Assembly (NCBI RefSeq): GCF_007829815.1
Contig: NZ_VIWT01000003.1
Coordinates: 62,001-126,000, forward strand
Reading direction: 5' to 3'
Source: Kitasatospora viridis
GTDB taxonomy: Bacteria > Actinomycetota > Actinomycetes > Streptomycetales > Streptomycetaceae
DNA: 64,000 nt
Below, in pieces: positions 7,478 through 18,500 of this stretch (position 1 is its first letter; each line of letters opens with the position of its first letter). The notes beneath the pieces were generated by a model, which ran no database searches, had not been told where the DNA came from, and worked only from the letters and a program-made list of their open reading frames with translations. The position numbers and the translations under genes were made by a program.

Positions 7478-10400
7478 TCAGCCGTTCAGCCGGCGCACCT
7501 GCGCGGCGAGCGTGTCGACGGTGCGGGCGAGCTGCTCGGGGGTGTGCTCGCTGGTGACGAAGAAGCGCAGTCGCACCAACTCCTCGGCGACGGCCGGGTG
7601 CAGGATCGGGTTGGCGCTGATCCCGTGGTCCGCCAGGGCGGCCGACAGCGCCACGGCCTTGGCGGAGTCCTTGACGATCACCGGGACGACCGGGGTGCCG
7701 TGGCTGTCGCCGGTGTCGAGCCCGGCCTCGCGGGCCGAGTGCAGGAACGCCTCGGAGTTGGTCCACAGCCGCTTGAGCCGCTCCGGCTCCGCCCGCATGA
7801 CCCGGATCGCGGCGAGCGAGGCGGCGGTGTTGGCGGGGGTCATGCCGACGCTGTACACGAAGCCGGGGGTGGCGGCCTTCAGGTAGTCCACCACCCGCCG
7901 GGTAGCGGCGACGTAACCACCGCAGCCGGCCAGCGACTTGGACAGCGTGCCGGACCACAGGTCGACGTCCCGGCGGTCGACCAGGAAGTGCTCGCCGACG
8001 CCGCCGCCGGTGGCTCCGAGGGTGCCGATGCTGTGGGCCTCGTCGATCATCACGAGCGCGCCGTGGCGGCGCTTGACCTCGATGAGCGCCGGCAGGTCGA
8101 CGATGTCGCCGTCCATGCTGTAGACGCCCTCGACCACGATCAGCACCCGGCGGTACTGCCCGCGGACCCGGCGCAGCAGGTCGTCGAGCGCCGCCATGTC
8201 GTTGTGCGGGAAGGGGCGGCGGCGCGCGCCGGACAGCCTGCAGCCCTGCAGGATGCTGTCGTGGGCGAGCGCGTCGTGGACGACGAGGTCCTCGGGGCCC
8301 AGCAGGTGGCCGATCACGGTGACGTTCGTCGCGTGGCCGCTGACCAGTGCGATCGCGGCCTCGCAGCCGTTGAGGGCGGCGAGTTCGGCCTCCAGCTCGT
8401 GGTGCAGCGGCTTGTTTCCGGACAGGAACCTGCTGGCGGAGACCGAGCTGCCGTAGGTGTCCACGGCCTCCTTGACCGCCCGGGTCACCTCCGGATGGCC
8501 GGACAGCCCGAGGTAGTTGTAGCCGGCGAAGGAGATCAGCTCCCGGCCGTCGATCCGGGTGGTGGCGCCCAAGGTCCCTTCGTTGAGCAGGAAGTACGGG
8601 TTGCGGTCGAGTGCGGCGACGCGCCGCTCCATCGCGAGCAGCTCGGGGAAGTCCTCGATGCGGGTCTGCGGCGCGGCGGTCGCCGTACCGGTCGCAGGCC
8701 CGGTCTCGGTCTCGGGAGCGGTCTCGGTCTCGGTCTCGGGAGCGCCGTCCGCCCGGGACGCGCCGACGAGGTCGGCCACCGCGTCGACCACGGCGGCGAT
8801 CGTGGGCTCGCCGGAGAGCAGCTCCGGGCCGATCCGGTCGGCCGCGTCGGGGAAGTGCCGGCGCAGCCGCTCCACGAGCTCGACCAGCATCAGGGAGTCG
8901 AAGCCGAGGCCGTGGGTGACCACCGTGTCGTCCGCCAGCTGGTCCAGCGGGAAGGCGCTGACCGCCGCGAGCTCGGCGCGGACCCGTCGACGGACCAGCT
9001 GGTAGGAGGCCGTCCGCTGTTCCTCGGGCGCCGTGGCCCCGTCCGCACCGCCGACGGACACCGGCCGGTCGAGGCCCGCTGTCCCGGCGAGGGTCCGCAG
9101 GACGTCCAACTGCTCGCGCAACAGCGTGACGACGTCGTTCATGGGGAGTTCCTGTCCTTCGGGGCGCTGTCTGGGAGGGCTGAGCTGGGGCTGGGGCCGG
9201 ACTCCGTGCTCGGGCGCGGGGCTGGCCGGGGTGTTGTCCGCCTCGCCGGCCGCGACGGCGGCCAGGCCCGGGACGGTCCGCGGTCCCGGCACCCGGGAGG
9301 CGACCCGGGGGTGCCAGTGCGGCGTCGCGGCGAGCGGCGAGGGCGGCAGCGTGACCAGCTGCGTGCCGGCCGGCACCAACCCGGTCGCATCGAACTCCAC
9401 GCCGGCGACGGCGAGTTCTCCGAGGCCGCCGAGCAGGCTGCGCGCGTCGTCCGGGTCCGGCCCGGTGAGCGCGACGCAGCGCACCCCCGCCGGGTCGGGG
9501 ACGCTGTGCCGCACCGCGCCGAGCAGGCTGGCGCCGCCCAGCAGCTGCACGAAGATCCGGGCGCCGCCCTGGTGGGCGGAGTGCACCGCGTCGCCGAAGC
9601 GGACCGGGGCGCTCGCGTGCCCGGCCCACAGCTCGCGCAGGACGGCGGGGTCCGACTCCGCCCGGCCGCTGACCGTGGACACGAACCCGCCCACGGGCCG
9701 GTCGATCCGCCGGGTGGCCAGGTCGGCGGCGAGGTCCGCGCGGACCGGGTCGAGCAGCGGGGAGTGGAACCCGTTCGACACCTCCAGTGCGCTACTGGTC
9801 ACCCCGGCGGCGGCGCAGCGGCGGGCCAACTCCGCGAGCCCGGAGGCCGTTCCGCTCCAGACGGTCTGGCCGGGGTGGTTGTGGCAGGCCGCCCAGACGT
9901 CGTCGAGGTCGCGGGTGAGGCCTTCCGCCTGGTCCACGGTCGCGCGGACGGCGAGCATCCCGCCCCGGCGGTGCGCCTCCGCGCGGCGCATGTGGGCGCC
10001 GCGGGTGAGCAGCAGCCGCGCGCACTCCTGAGGTGCGAGCGCGCCGGCCAGCACCGCCGCGGGGAACTCGCCCACGCTGTGGCCGAGGCTGACCGCCGGG
10101 GCGAGCCCGAGCGAGCGCAGCAGGGAGCCGACCGCCACGCCGAGCGCGCCGAGGACGGGCTGGCACACGTCGGTGCCGGTCAGTCGGGCCCGCCCCTGCG
10201 GGCTGTCGGCGTCCGGCCCGTGGACGGCCGCCAGCAGCGAGAACCCGCCCGGGTGCGCGGTCGCGGCCGCGTCCCAGGCGTGCACGCTCTCCCGCACGGC
10301 CGGGAAGCGGTCCAGCAGGTCGCGCAGCATCCCGGGGCGCTGGCTGCCCTGCCCGGGCAGCAGGAACGCCACCGCCCGCTCCGACTCGGGCAGCGGCCGG

Positions 10401-11989
10401 TCGGCGGCCCAGGCGCCCTCCCCGAGAGTGCCGGTGCGGCCCTGGGCGAGGGCACGGCGGGCCTGCTCGACCCGGGCGACCAGTTCCTCGTGCCCGGCCG
10501 CGACCACGGCCAGCCGGGCCGTCAGCAGCTGACGGGCCGCCAGGGTCCGCGCGATGCCCGCGAGCGGCAGGTCCGGCGTCTCGGCGACCGTCTCGCGGAA
10601 CCGGTCGAGGTGGGTGACGAGGCCCGCCACCGAGCCGGCGGAGAAGAGGAACAGGTGCGGCGGCTCGGTGCGGGCGGGCGGGCGCCGCACGGGGGTGCGC
10701 GCCCGTACCGGGGCCTCCTCCAGCACGACGTGCACGTTCGTCCCGCCGAAGCCGAAGTTGCTGACGCCGGCGCGGCGCGGCGTCGCGGCGGTGTGCTGCC
10801 AGGGCCCGAGCCGGTCGGGGATCCGCAGGTCCGCGCCGTGCAGCTGGTCGGCGCGGGCGGTCCGGGTGGCCGGCATCGGCGGGATGGTCCGGTGATGGAG
10901 CATCAGCGCGGCCTTGATCACCGAGGCGGCGCCCGAGGCGCCCAGCGAGTGCCCGATCAGTGACTTCACCGACCCCAGGCTCGCCTCGACGCGCTCGCCG
11001 GTGCCCTCGTCGCGGATCCGGGTGATCGCCTCGATCTCGGTGGCGTCGCCGACGACGGTCGCGGTGCCGTGCGCCTCGAAGGCACCGACCGAGCGGGCGG
11101 AGCAGCCCGCGTCCCGGTAGGCCCGTTCCAGGGCCAGCAGTTGGCCGCCCGCCCGGGGGGTCATCGGCCCTTCGGACGCGCCGTCGTTGGACATCCCCAC
11201 GCCGCGGATCACGGCGTAGACCCGGTCGCCGGCGGCCAGCGCCTCGTCGAGCGGCCGGAGCACCAGGACGCCGACGCCGTCGCCGAGCACGAAGCCGTCG
11301 GCCCGGGTGTCGAACGGCCGGCACGCCCCGGCCGCCGAGACGGCGCCGATCTTCGAGAAGGCCAGCAGGGTCCTGGGGTCCAGGGCCAGGTAGGCCCCGC
11401 CGACCAGCGCCACCCTCGACTCGCCGGCCGTCAGGCTGGCCACCGCCTGGTGCAGCGCCACCGTGGAGGCGGAACAGGCCGCGTCGACGGCGAAGCTCGG
11501 CCCGTGCAGGCCGAAGAACCGGCTGACGTTGGCCGCGGCCATGTTCAGCAGCGCCCCGGGCAGCACGAAGGGCCCCATGGTGCGGACGTCCGGGACGAGT
11601 TCGACGTACTCGGACAGGTTGAGCCCGAAGAACACACCGGTCCGCTCGCGGTCGAAACCGCCCTTCTCCCAGCCGGCGTCCTGCAGCGCCTCGCGCGAGG
11701 CGTCCAGCAGCAGCCGGTGCTGGGGGTCCATCCCCTGCACGCGCCGGGGCGGCATCCGGTAGTACCGGGCGTCGAACCGGTCGACCTGAGCGATCGTCGC
11801 GAGCCGGTCGGTGTAGGTGCCGTGGCGGGCCCGGCGGTCGTCGGGTGTGTGGAGCGGCGCGTGGTTCCAGCGCTCCGGGGGGACGGGCCGGAACTGGCGC
11901 TCGGCGCGCCGCAGGAGGCGCCAGTAGTCCGGCAGGTCCCGCGCGCCGGGGAACCTGCACCCCATGCCGACGATGGCTGTGTCACGCAA
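7478..11989 (-). CDS. PKS/alpha-oxoamine synthase fusion: KS-AT-ACP-AONS
   Basis: This 1503-residue fusion combines an iterative-type polyketide module with a PLP-dependent alpha-oxoamine synthase. The KS (about 3-430) has Cys172 in DAACSAS, His307 in EAHGTA and His347 in GHSLGA. The AT (about 538-840) has LLPGQGSQ, Ser638 in GHSVGE and FHSPLL. The ACP (about 990-1080) carries GLGFDSLMLVEL. After an acidic ETET-rich linker, the AONS domain (1110-1503) has MIDEAHSIG and the PLP lysine Lys1351 in GTLSKSLAG. Enzymes of this fold (BioF, glycine acetyltransferase, ALA synthase, serine palmitoyltransferase) join an acyl thioester to an amino acid with loss of CO2. The fusion would therefore release a chain as an alpha-amino ketone. 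It begins with TTG, is divergent from the main operon, and has no KR or DH of its own. Confidence 0.92.
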   Translation of the reverse strand: MRDTAIVGMGCRFPGARDLPDYWRLLRRAERQFRPVPPERWNHAPLHTPDDRRARHGTYTDRLATIAQVDRFDARYYRMPPRRVQGMDPQHRLLLDASREALQDAGWEKGGFDRERTGVFFGLNLSEYVELVPDVRTMGPFVLPGALLNMAAANVSRFFGLHGPSFAVDAACSASTVALHQAVASLTAGESRVALVGGAYLALDPRTLLAFSKIGAVSAAGACRPFDTRADGFVLGDGVGVLVLRPLDEALAAGDRVYAVIRGVGMSNDGASEGPMTPRAGGQLLALERAYRDAGCSARSVGAFEAHGTATVVGDATEIEAITRIRDEGTGERVEASLGSVKSLIGHSLGASGAASVIKAALMLHHRTIPPMPATRTARADQLHGADLRIPDRLGPWQHTAATPRRAGVSNFGFGGTNVHVVLEEAPVRARTPVRRPPARTEPPHLFLFSAGSVAGLVTHLDRFRETVAETPDLPLAGIARTLAARQLLTARLAVVAAGHEELVARVEQARRALAQGRTGTLGEGAWAADRPLPESERAVAFLLPGQGSQRPGMLRDLLDRFPAVRESVHAWDAAATAHPGGFSLLAAVHGPDADSPQGRARLTGTDVCQPVLGALGVAVGSLLRSLGLAPAVSLGHSVGEFPAAVLAGALAPQECARLLLTRGAHMRRAEAHRRGGMLAVRATVDQAEGLTRDLDDVWAACHNHPGQTVWSGTASGLAELARRCAAAGVTSSALEVSNGFHSPLLDPVRADLAADLATRRIDRPVGGFVSTVSGRAESDPAVLRELWAGHASAPVRFGDAVHSAHQGGARIFVQLLGGASLLGAVRHSVPDPAGVRCVALTGPDPDDARSLLGGLGELAVAGVEFDATGLVPAGTQLVTLPPSPLAATPHWHPRVASRVPGPRTVPGLAAVAAGEADNTPASPAPEHGVRPQPQLSPPRQRPEGQELPMNDVVTLLREQLDVLRTLAGTAGLDRPVSVGGADGATAPEEQRTASYQLVRRRVRAELAAVSAFPLDQLADDTVVTHGLGFDSLMLVELVERLRRHFPDAADRIGPELLSGEPTIAAVVDAVADLVGASRADGAPETETETAPETETGPATGTATAAPQTRIEDFPELLAMERRVAALDRNPYFLLNEGTLGATTRIDGRELISFAGYNYLGLSGHPEVTRAVKEAVDTYGSSVSASRFLSGNKPLHHELEAELAALNGCEAAIALVSGHATNVTVIGHLLGPEDLVVHDALAHDSILQGCRLSGARRRPFPHNDMAALDDLLRRVRGQYRRVLIVVEGVYSMDGDIVDLPALIEVKRRHGALVMIDEAHSIGTLGATGGGVGEHFLVDRRDVDLWSGTLSKSLAGCGGYVAATRRVVDYLKAATPGFVYSVGMTPANTAASLAAIRVMRAEPERLKRLWTNSEAFLHSAREAGLDTGDSHGTPVVPVIVKDSAKAVALSAALADHGISANPILHPAVAEELVRLRFFVTSEHTPEQLARTVDTLAAQVRRLNG
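8704..8740 (-). repeat. GGTCTC microrepeat encoding the ETET linker
   Basis: Short direct repeats of GGTCTC units within the KS-AONS gene encode an acidic Glu-Thr-rich linker between the ACP and the PLP domain. This looks like an ordinary flexible interdomain linker with local repeat expansion. Confidence 0.6.
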
Positions 11990-12244
11990 AGCTACCCCAA
12001 GTCTGAGTGAGGGCTGCGAGGTGGCGCCGGCGGTCGGTGGGGCGACCGTCGCCGCGCTGCCTGGCGGCCGGTCCCGCCCGGGGACCGGCGGCCGTCATGC
12101 TCGCAAGGGCCGTGACGGCGGCGCATGGGTAGAACTACGGCATCCGTTACCCAAGGGGCCCACGCGTCCGCCCGGGCCGAGTTGGTCAGTCCTGTCGACA
12201 GTGACCAGGTCAGCCTCATCAGCAGCTGCCGGGGTACCGTTGTT

Positions 12245-12263
12245 GATGATCCGTCAGATCATC
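12245..12263. promoter_or_regulatory. Inverted repeat GATGATC-N5-GATCATC in the divergent region
   Basis: Seven-base arms at 12245-12251 and 12257-12263 are separated by CGTCA. It lies between the divergent KS-AONS gene and the megasynthase operon, about 20 bases upstream of the -35 box at 12284, so it is a plausible activator or repressor site. A second symmetric pair, TGGGTA at 12126-12131 and TACCCA at 12148-12153, is further upstream. Confidence 0.4.
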
Positions 12264-12283
12264 CTCCGGACCCTGACGCATGG

Positions 12284-12314
12284 TTGACATGAGCGCGCCG
12301 GTCGGGCTTAACCT
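12284..12314 (+). promoter_or_regulatory. Promoter of the megasynthase operon
   Basis: TTGACA at 12284-12289 matches the vegetative sigma-factor -35 consensus. The best -10 is TAACCT at 12309-12314 (spacer 19) or TTAACC one base earlier (spacer 18). It precedes the large operon that starts at 12507 and is followed at once by a long palindrome. Confidence 0.65.
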
Positions 12315-12317
12315 GTG

Positions 12318-12341
12318 TGACGCTACCGGCCGGTAGCGTCA
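12318..12341. promoter_or_regulatory. 24-bp perfect palindrome, probable operator at the operon transcription start
   Basis: The half-site TGACGCTACCGG at 12318-12329 is followed directly by its exact reverse complement at 12330-12341. It begins four bases after the -10 element, covering the expected transcription start, the classic position for a dimeric repressor such as a TetR-family protein. No obvious cognate repressor gene lies within the main cluster. A hairpin in the 5' untranslated mRNA is the alternative reading. Confidence 0.7.
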
Positions 12342-12506
12342 GCGCGGGCCCGGACATCGGAACACCGAAACGGCGCCGGGGAACCCTGCCCCCGGTTCCT
12401 TCACGGTGCTCGGGCATCGGCATGCCCCCAGCAGAGCGGCCCGGCGCTGCGCCGTGCCGGAGTCCCGCGTTCCCCCGCATCCGCCATGCTGCCCATCGGA
12501 GTGCCC

Positions 12507-15500
12507 ATGAGGCCCAACTCGCCGCCGGACGACCTGATCATCGGCGTCACCCCGCACCAGGAACCGGATGCCGCGCTGGCCGAGGCCGTCTGCCGGGCCG
12601 GCGCGCTCGGCGTGCTCGACCTCGGCGCCGGCGACCGCCGGGCGCGCGAGGAGCTCGACCGGCTGCGCGAACGCGTCCCCGGCCGCTTCGGGGTCCGGCT
12701 GGGCCCCGGCTGCGCACTGTCGCCCGGCGAACTGCGCCGGGCCGACGGGACCGGACCGCACACCGTGCTGCTGGCGCCGGACGCCGCTCCCGCACCGGGC
12801 ACGCCCGACTGGGACCCGGCCCCGTTCACCGGCCTGCGCCTGCTGGTCGAGGTGACCGGTCTGGAGCAGGCGCTCGCCGCGGTGCACGCCGGGGCGGACG
12901 GGCTGATCGCGCGCGGCAGCGAGAGCGGCGGACGGGTCGGCGAGCTGAGCACCTTCGTGCTGCTCCAACTGCTGCTGGCCAGCCCGGGGATCGAGGTCCC
13001 GGTCTGGGCGGCGGGCGGCATCGGTCCGCACACGGCGGCGGCCGCCGTGGTCGGCGGCGCGGCCGGGGTGGTGCTGGACAGCCAGCTGGCCCTGCTCGCC
13101 GAGTCGGCCGTGCCGGAGCAGGTCGCGGCCGTGCTGCGCTCGATGGACGGGTCCGAGACCGCGGTGGTCGACGGGCGCCGGGTGCTCCGGCGCGGCGGCG
13201 GGTCCGCCCTGCCAATCGAGCTGACGATCGGTCAGGATGGCTTCCTGGCAGCCAGGTTGGCCGAGCGGTGGGGAACCGCCGGACGGACCGTGCACGCCCT
13301 GCAGGACACCCTCCGGGACGCCGTCCGGCAGGCGGCGAGCAGCGCCGGGGCACCGCTCTCCGCCGCGCTCGGCACCCGGCTCCCGCTCGCCCAGGGCCCG
13401 ATGACCAGGGTCAGCGACCAGCCGCGGTTCGCCGCCGCGGTGGCCGAGGCGGGCGCGCTGCCGTTCGTCGCACTCGCCCTCGCGGACGGCGCACAGACCC
13501 GTGACCTGCTCGCCCGCACCGCCGCCGCGCTCGGCGAACTGCCCTGGGGTGTCGGCGTGCTGGGCTTCGCCGCCGAGGAGGTGCGCAGCGCCCAGCTCGC
13601 GGAGGTGCTGGCCGCCCGGCCCAGCCACGCGGTGATCGCCGGCGGACGCCCGGCACAGGCCCGGGTGCTGGAAGAGGCCGGGATCCGCACCTTCCTGCAC
13701 GTGCCCTCGCCCGGCCTGCTGCGGCAGTTCCTGGCCGACGGCGCCCGCCGGTTCGTCTTCGAGGGCTCGGAGTGCGGCGGCCACGTCGGGCCGCTGCACA
13801 GCTTCCCGCTCTGGGAGGCGCAGTTGGGAGTGCTGGCGGACTTGCTCGACGAGCAGCGCGGCGAACCGCCGACGATCGAGGTGCTGTTCGCGGGCGGCGT
13901 GCACGACGAGCGCTCGGCGGCGATGGTGGCCGCGCTCGCCGCGCCGCTGGCCGGGCGCGGCGTCGCGGCCGGCCTGCTGATGGGCACCGCGTACCTGGTC
14001 ACCGAGGAGGCGGTGGCGCTCGGCGCCGTGCAACCGCGCTTCCAGCGCCAGGTGCTGGCGGCGAGCGCCACCGAACTGCTGCACTCGGCACCCGGGCACG
14101 CGACGCGCTGCGTGCCGAGCCCGTTCACCGAGGAGTTCCGGCAGACCAGCGAACGGCTGCGGTCCGAGGGACGGCCGGACCGGGAGGTCTGGGAGCAGCT
14201 GGAGCGGCTGAACGTCGGGCGGCTGCGGATCGCCAGCAAGGGCCTGGACCGGGTGGCCGGGGAGCTCACCCCGGTCGACGAGGAGGGGCAGCTGGCCCGG
14301 GGGATGTTCATGGCCGGCCAGGTCGCCGTGCTGCGCTCGGCCACCACCACCATCCCCGAGCTGCACGCCGCGGTGACCGGCGGGGCCGGGGCCTTCCTCG
14401 CCCGGCGGGCGGCCGAACTCACGGACCGGCTCGGCGGGTCCGCCGCACCGGTCGAGCAGCCCAGACCGCTGGAGATCGCGGTGGTCGGCATGGCGGGCAT
14501 GTTCCCGCAGGCCCCCGACCTGCCCGCGTTCTGGGCGAACGTGCTGCACGGTGTGGACGCGGTGACCGAGGTTCCGGCGGAGCGCTGGGATCCGGCGCTC
14601 TACTACGACCCGGAGGGCGAGCCGGGCCGCACCCCGTCCAAGTGGGGCGGCTTCCTGCCCCGGATCCCGTTCGACGCGCTCGCCTACGGCATCCCGCCGG
14701 CCGCGCTCGGCAGCATCGAGCCGGTCCAGCTGCTCGCGCTGGAGGCGGCCCGGCGCTCGCTGCTGGACGCGGGGTACGACAGCGGCGCGGGTGACGGCGG
14801 CCGGGCCTTCGACCGCTCGCGGGCCGGCGTGGTGTTCGGCGCGGAGGCGGGCAGCGACCTGTCGAACGCGGGCGTGCTGGGGGCGGTGCTTCCCGCCTAC
14901 CTGGGTCGGGTGCCGGGCCCGCTCGCCGAGCAGCTGCCCAAGCTCACCGAGGACTCCTTCCCCGGCATGCTGGCCAACGTGATCTCGGGGCGGATCGCCA
15001 ACCGGCTGGACCTGGGCGGCGCCAACTTCACGGTGGACGCCGCGTGCGCCTCCTCGCTGGCCGCGCTCGACGTGGCGTGCAAGGAACTCGTCGCCGGCAC
15101 GGCCGATCTGATGCTCTGCGGCGGCGCCGACCTGCACAACGGGATCAACGACTACCTGCTGTTCGCCTCGGTGCACGCGCTCTCCCCCACCGGCCGGTCC
15201 CGCCCGTTCGACGCCGCGGCCGACGGCATCGCGCTCGGCGAAGGCGTCGCCTGCCTGGTGCTGAAGCGGCTGGCCGACGCGGAGCGGGACGGCGACCGGG
15301 TGTACGCGGTGGTGCAGGGGGTCGGCAGCGCGAGCGACGGCCGCTCGCTCGGGCTGACCGCACCCCGGCCCGAGGGCCAGCGGGCCGCGCTCGAACGGGC
15401 CTACCGGGGCGCCGGCGTCGCACCGGCCGCCGTGGGCCTGGTGGAGGCGCACGGGACCGGCACCGTGGTCGGCGACCGCACCGAACTGGCCACCCTCACC

Positions 15501-18500
15501 GAGGTGTTCACCGAGGCCGGGGCGGCGCCCGGGAGTTGCGCGCTCGGGTCGGTGAAGTCCCAGATCGGGCACACCAAGTGCGCGGCCGGGCTGGCCGGGC
15601 TGATCAAGGCCTCGCTCGCGCTGCACACCGGCGTGCTGCCGCCGACCCTGCACCTGGAGCGGCCGAACGCCGCCTGGGAGCCGGACCGGAGCCCGTTCGC
15701 CTTCCACACCGAGGCCCGGCCGTGGGCCGCGTCGGCGGGCGAACGGGTCGCCGGGGTCAGCGCGTTCGGCTTCGGCGGCACCAACTTCCACGCGGTGCTG
15801 CGGGGTTACGAGGGAGCGGTGCCGGTGCACGGCCTCCAGGAGTGGCCGGCCGAGCTGTTCCTGTTCCGCGGCGCCGACCGGGCCCGGGCGCTGCGCGGCG
15901 TCAGCGAACTACTGGGGCTGGCGATGGAGCCGGGTCAGCCGTGGCGGCTGCGCGACCTCGCGCTGGCCGCCTCCCGGCGGGCTTCGGCCGGGCACGGGCC
16001 GGTGCGGGTCGCGGTGGTGGCGGGTGATCTCGCGCAGCTCGTCGCGCTGCTGAACCGGGCGCTGGCCGAGGAGCACGCGCCGCAGGACGGGCTGCACCTG
16101 GACCCGGCGGACGGCGCGCCCGGCGGTGAGCTCGCCTTCCTCTTCCCCGGCCAGGGCAGCCAGCGGCCGGGGATGTTCGCCGAGCTGTTCACCGCGTTCC
16201 CCGCGCTGCAGGGGCAGGTGCGGCTCGGGCGGCGGTACGCCGACCTGCTGCACCCGCCCGCCGCGTTCACCCCCGAGGCGCGGGCGGCCCAGCGGGCCGC
16301 GCTGACCGACACCCGGGTCGCCCAGCCGGTGCTGGGCCTGACCGGGCTCGCGGCCCACGAACTGCTCGCGCTCGCGGGCGTACGGCCGCAGCTCGCGGCG
16401 GGCCACAGCTACGGCGAGCTGGTCGCGCTCTGCGCGGCGGGGGCGCTGGCGGCGCAGGACCTGCCGGAGCTCAGCGCGGAGCGGGCCCGGGCGATCCTGG
16501 CCGCGGTAGGGGACGGTGCCGGCCCGGGGCGGGACCCCGGCGCGATGGCCGCCGTCCGGGCCGGGGCCGAGGAGATCGAGAAGGTGCTGTCGGGCACCGA
16601 ATCGGTCGGCGGTGTGGTGGTGGCGAACCACAACGCGCCGCGGCAGGCGGTGATCTCGGGGCCGACCGAGCAGGTGGCGGCCGCCACCGAGCTGCTGCGG
16701 GAGGCCGGGTACGAGGCGAAGCGGCTGCCGGTGGCCTGCGCGTTCCACAGTCCGCTGGTCGCCGGCGCGGGCGAGCAGTTCGGCGCGGCGCTGGCCGAAC
16801 GGACGCTGCGGGCAACGGAGTTCCCGGTCTGGTCGAACCGCACGGCGGGGGTCTATCCCACCGACCCGGCCGCGATCCGGGCGGAACTCGCGGCGCAGAT
16901 CGGCGCGCCGGTGCGGTTCGCGGCACAGATCGAGGCGATGTACCTGGCTGGTGCCCGGGTGTTCGTGGAGGCCGGGCCCGGTTCGGTGCTGACCCGCCTG
17001 GTGTCCGAGGTGCTCGGCGACCGGCCACACCGGGCCGTGCCGCTGGAGCGGCGGCGCACCGGCCTGCCCGGCTACCTCGACGCGCTCGCCGAACTCGCCG
17101 TCGCCGGCGTGCCGGTGCACACCGACCGGCTGTTCCGCGGCCGCGACGCGGTGCCCGCGGGCCGCGCGCCGGCCCCCCGCCGCCCCGGCTGGACGGTGGA
17201 CGGCCAGCTGGTGCGGACCGCCGCAGGAGAGACCTTGCCCGGTGCGCTGGCACCGGCCCGACCCGTACCGGAGGCCCTGGTGTCCACGCACGACCCGCGA
17301 TCCGCGGACCCGCAGGCGCTGATCGCCGATTTCCTCAGCACCAGCCGGGAGTTGATCGCCGCTCAGCGGGACGTGCTGCTGACCTACCTCGGGGAGGCCC
17401 GACCTGCGGTGCCGCCGGTCCGCGCCACCGTTCCTCAGCTTCCGCAGCCCGCCGCGCAGTTGCCCGTCCCCGAGCGCGTGGCACCGCAGCCGGCCGGCCC
17501 GGGGAGCACGGGCGATCTGCTGGCCACCGTCATCGAAGTGATCGGCGAACGCACCGGCTACCCCGCCGACATGATCGAACCCGACCTCGACCTCGAAGCC
17601 GACCTCAGCGTCGACTCCATCAAACGCACCGAAATCATCGGCCAACTCGTCCGCCGACTCACCGACCAGAGCGACACCGTGTCGTTGAACGACGACGAGG
17701 TCGAACAACTCGCCCGCGCACGCACCGCCACCGCCATCGCCGACTGGCTCACCGCACGGTTCGGCCAACCGACACCGGCCACCGCCCAGCCGCACCCGGG
17801 CGACCTGTTGGCCACCGTCATCGAGGTCATCGGCGAACGCACCGGCTACCCCGCCGACATGATCGAACCCGACCTCGACCTCGAAGCCGACCTCAGCGTC
17901 GACTCCATCAAACGCACCGAAATCATCGGCCAACTCGTCCGCCGACTCACCGACCAGAACGACACCGTGCAGCTGAACGACGACGAGGTCGAACAGCTCG
18001 CCCACGCACGCACCGCCACCGCCATCGCCGACTGGCTCACCATACGGTTCGGCCAACCGACACCGGCCACCGCCGATGCTCCGCAGGACGTCCCCGCAGC
18101 GCCGGCGGGTCACGACCCGGTCCGACTCTGCTTCGAGGAGGTCCCGCTCCCCCAGGCCCCCGCGCCCGCCGACACCCTCGCCGGACAGCACCTCCACCTC
18201 CTCGGCGACGACGGCCACGGCCTCGCCACCGCGCTGGCCACCCGCCTCGCCGCGCTCGGCGCCCAGGTGGCCGCCCACCCGGCGGACCATCAGCTCTCCC
18301 CCGCCGACGGCGAAGCGGACGCGGTCCTGCTGCTCGATCCGCTCGCCGCCGACGGCGCCCCGGTGCTCCCCGGCGCCGTGCCCGCGCTCCAGGCGGCGCT
18401 GGCCCGCGCACCGCGCCGGCTCCTCGCGGTCAGCCGCGCCGAGCGCGACGGGCAGGGTGAGAGAGGACGGGCGGACGGCCTGCGCGGCCTGTTCCGCACC

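Noticed and set aside
7478..8660. Biotin synthesis BioF as the function of the PLP domain
   Set aside because: It is fused to KS, AT and ACP domains and lies in a polyketide cluster with no other biotin gene.
12486..12506. ATG 12486 as start of the Pfa-like synthase
   Set aside because: No ribosome-binding site precedes it, while ATG 12507 has CGGAG at 5 bases.
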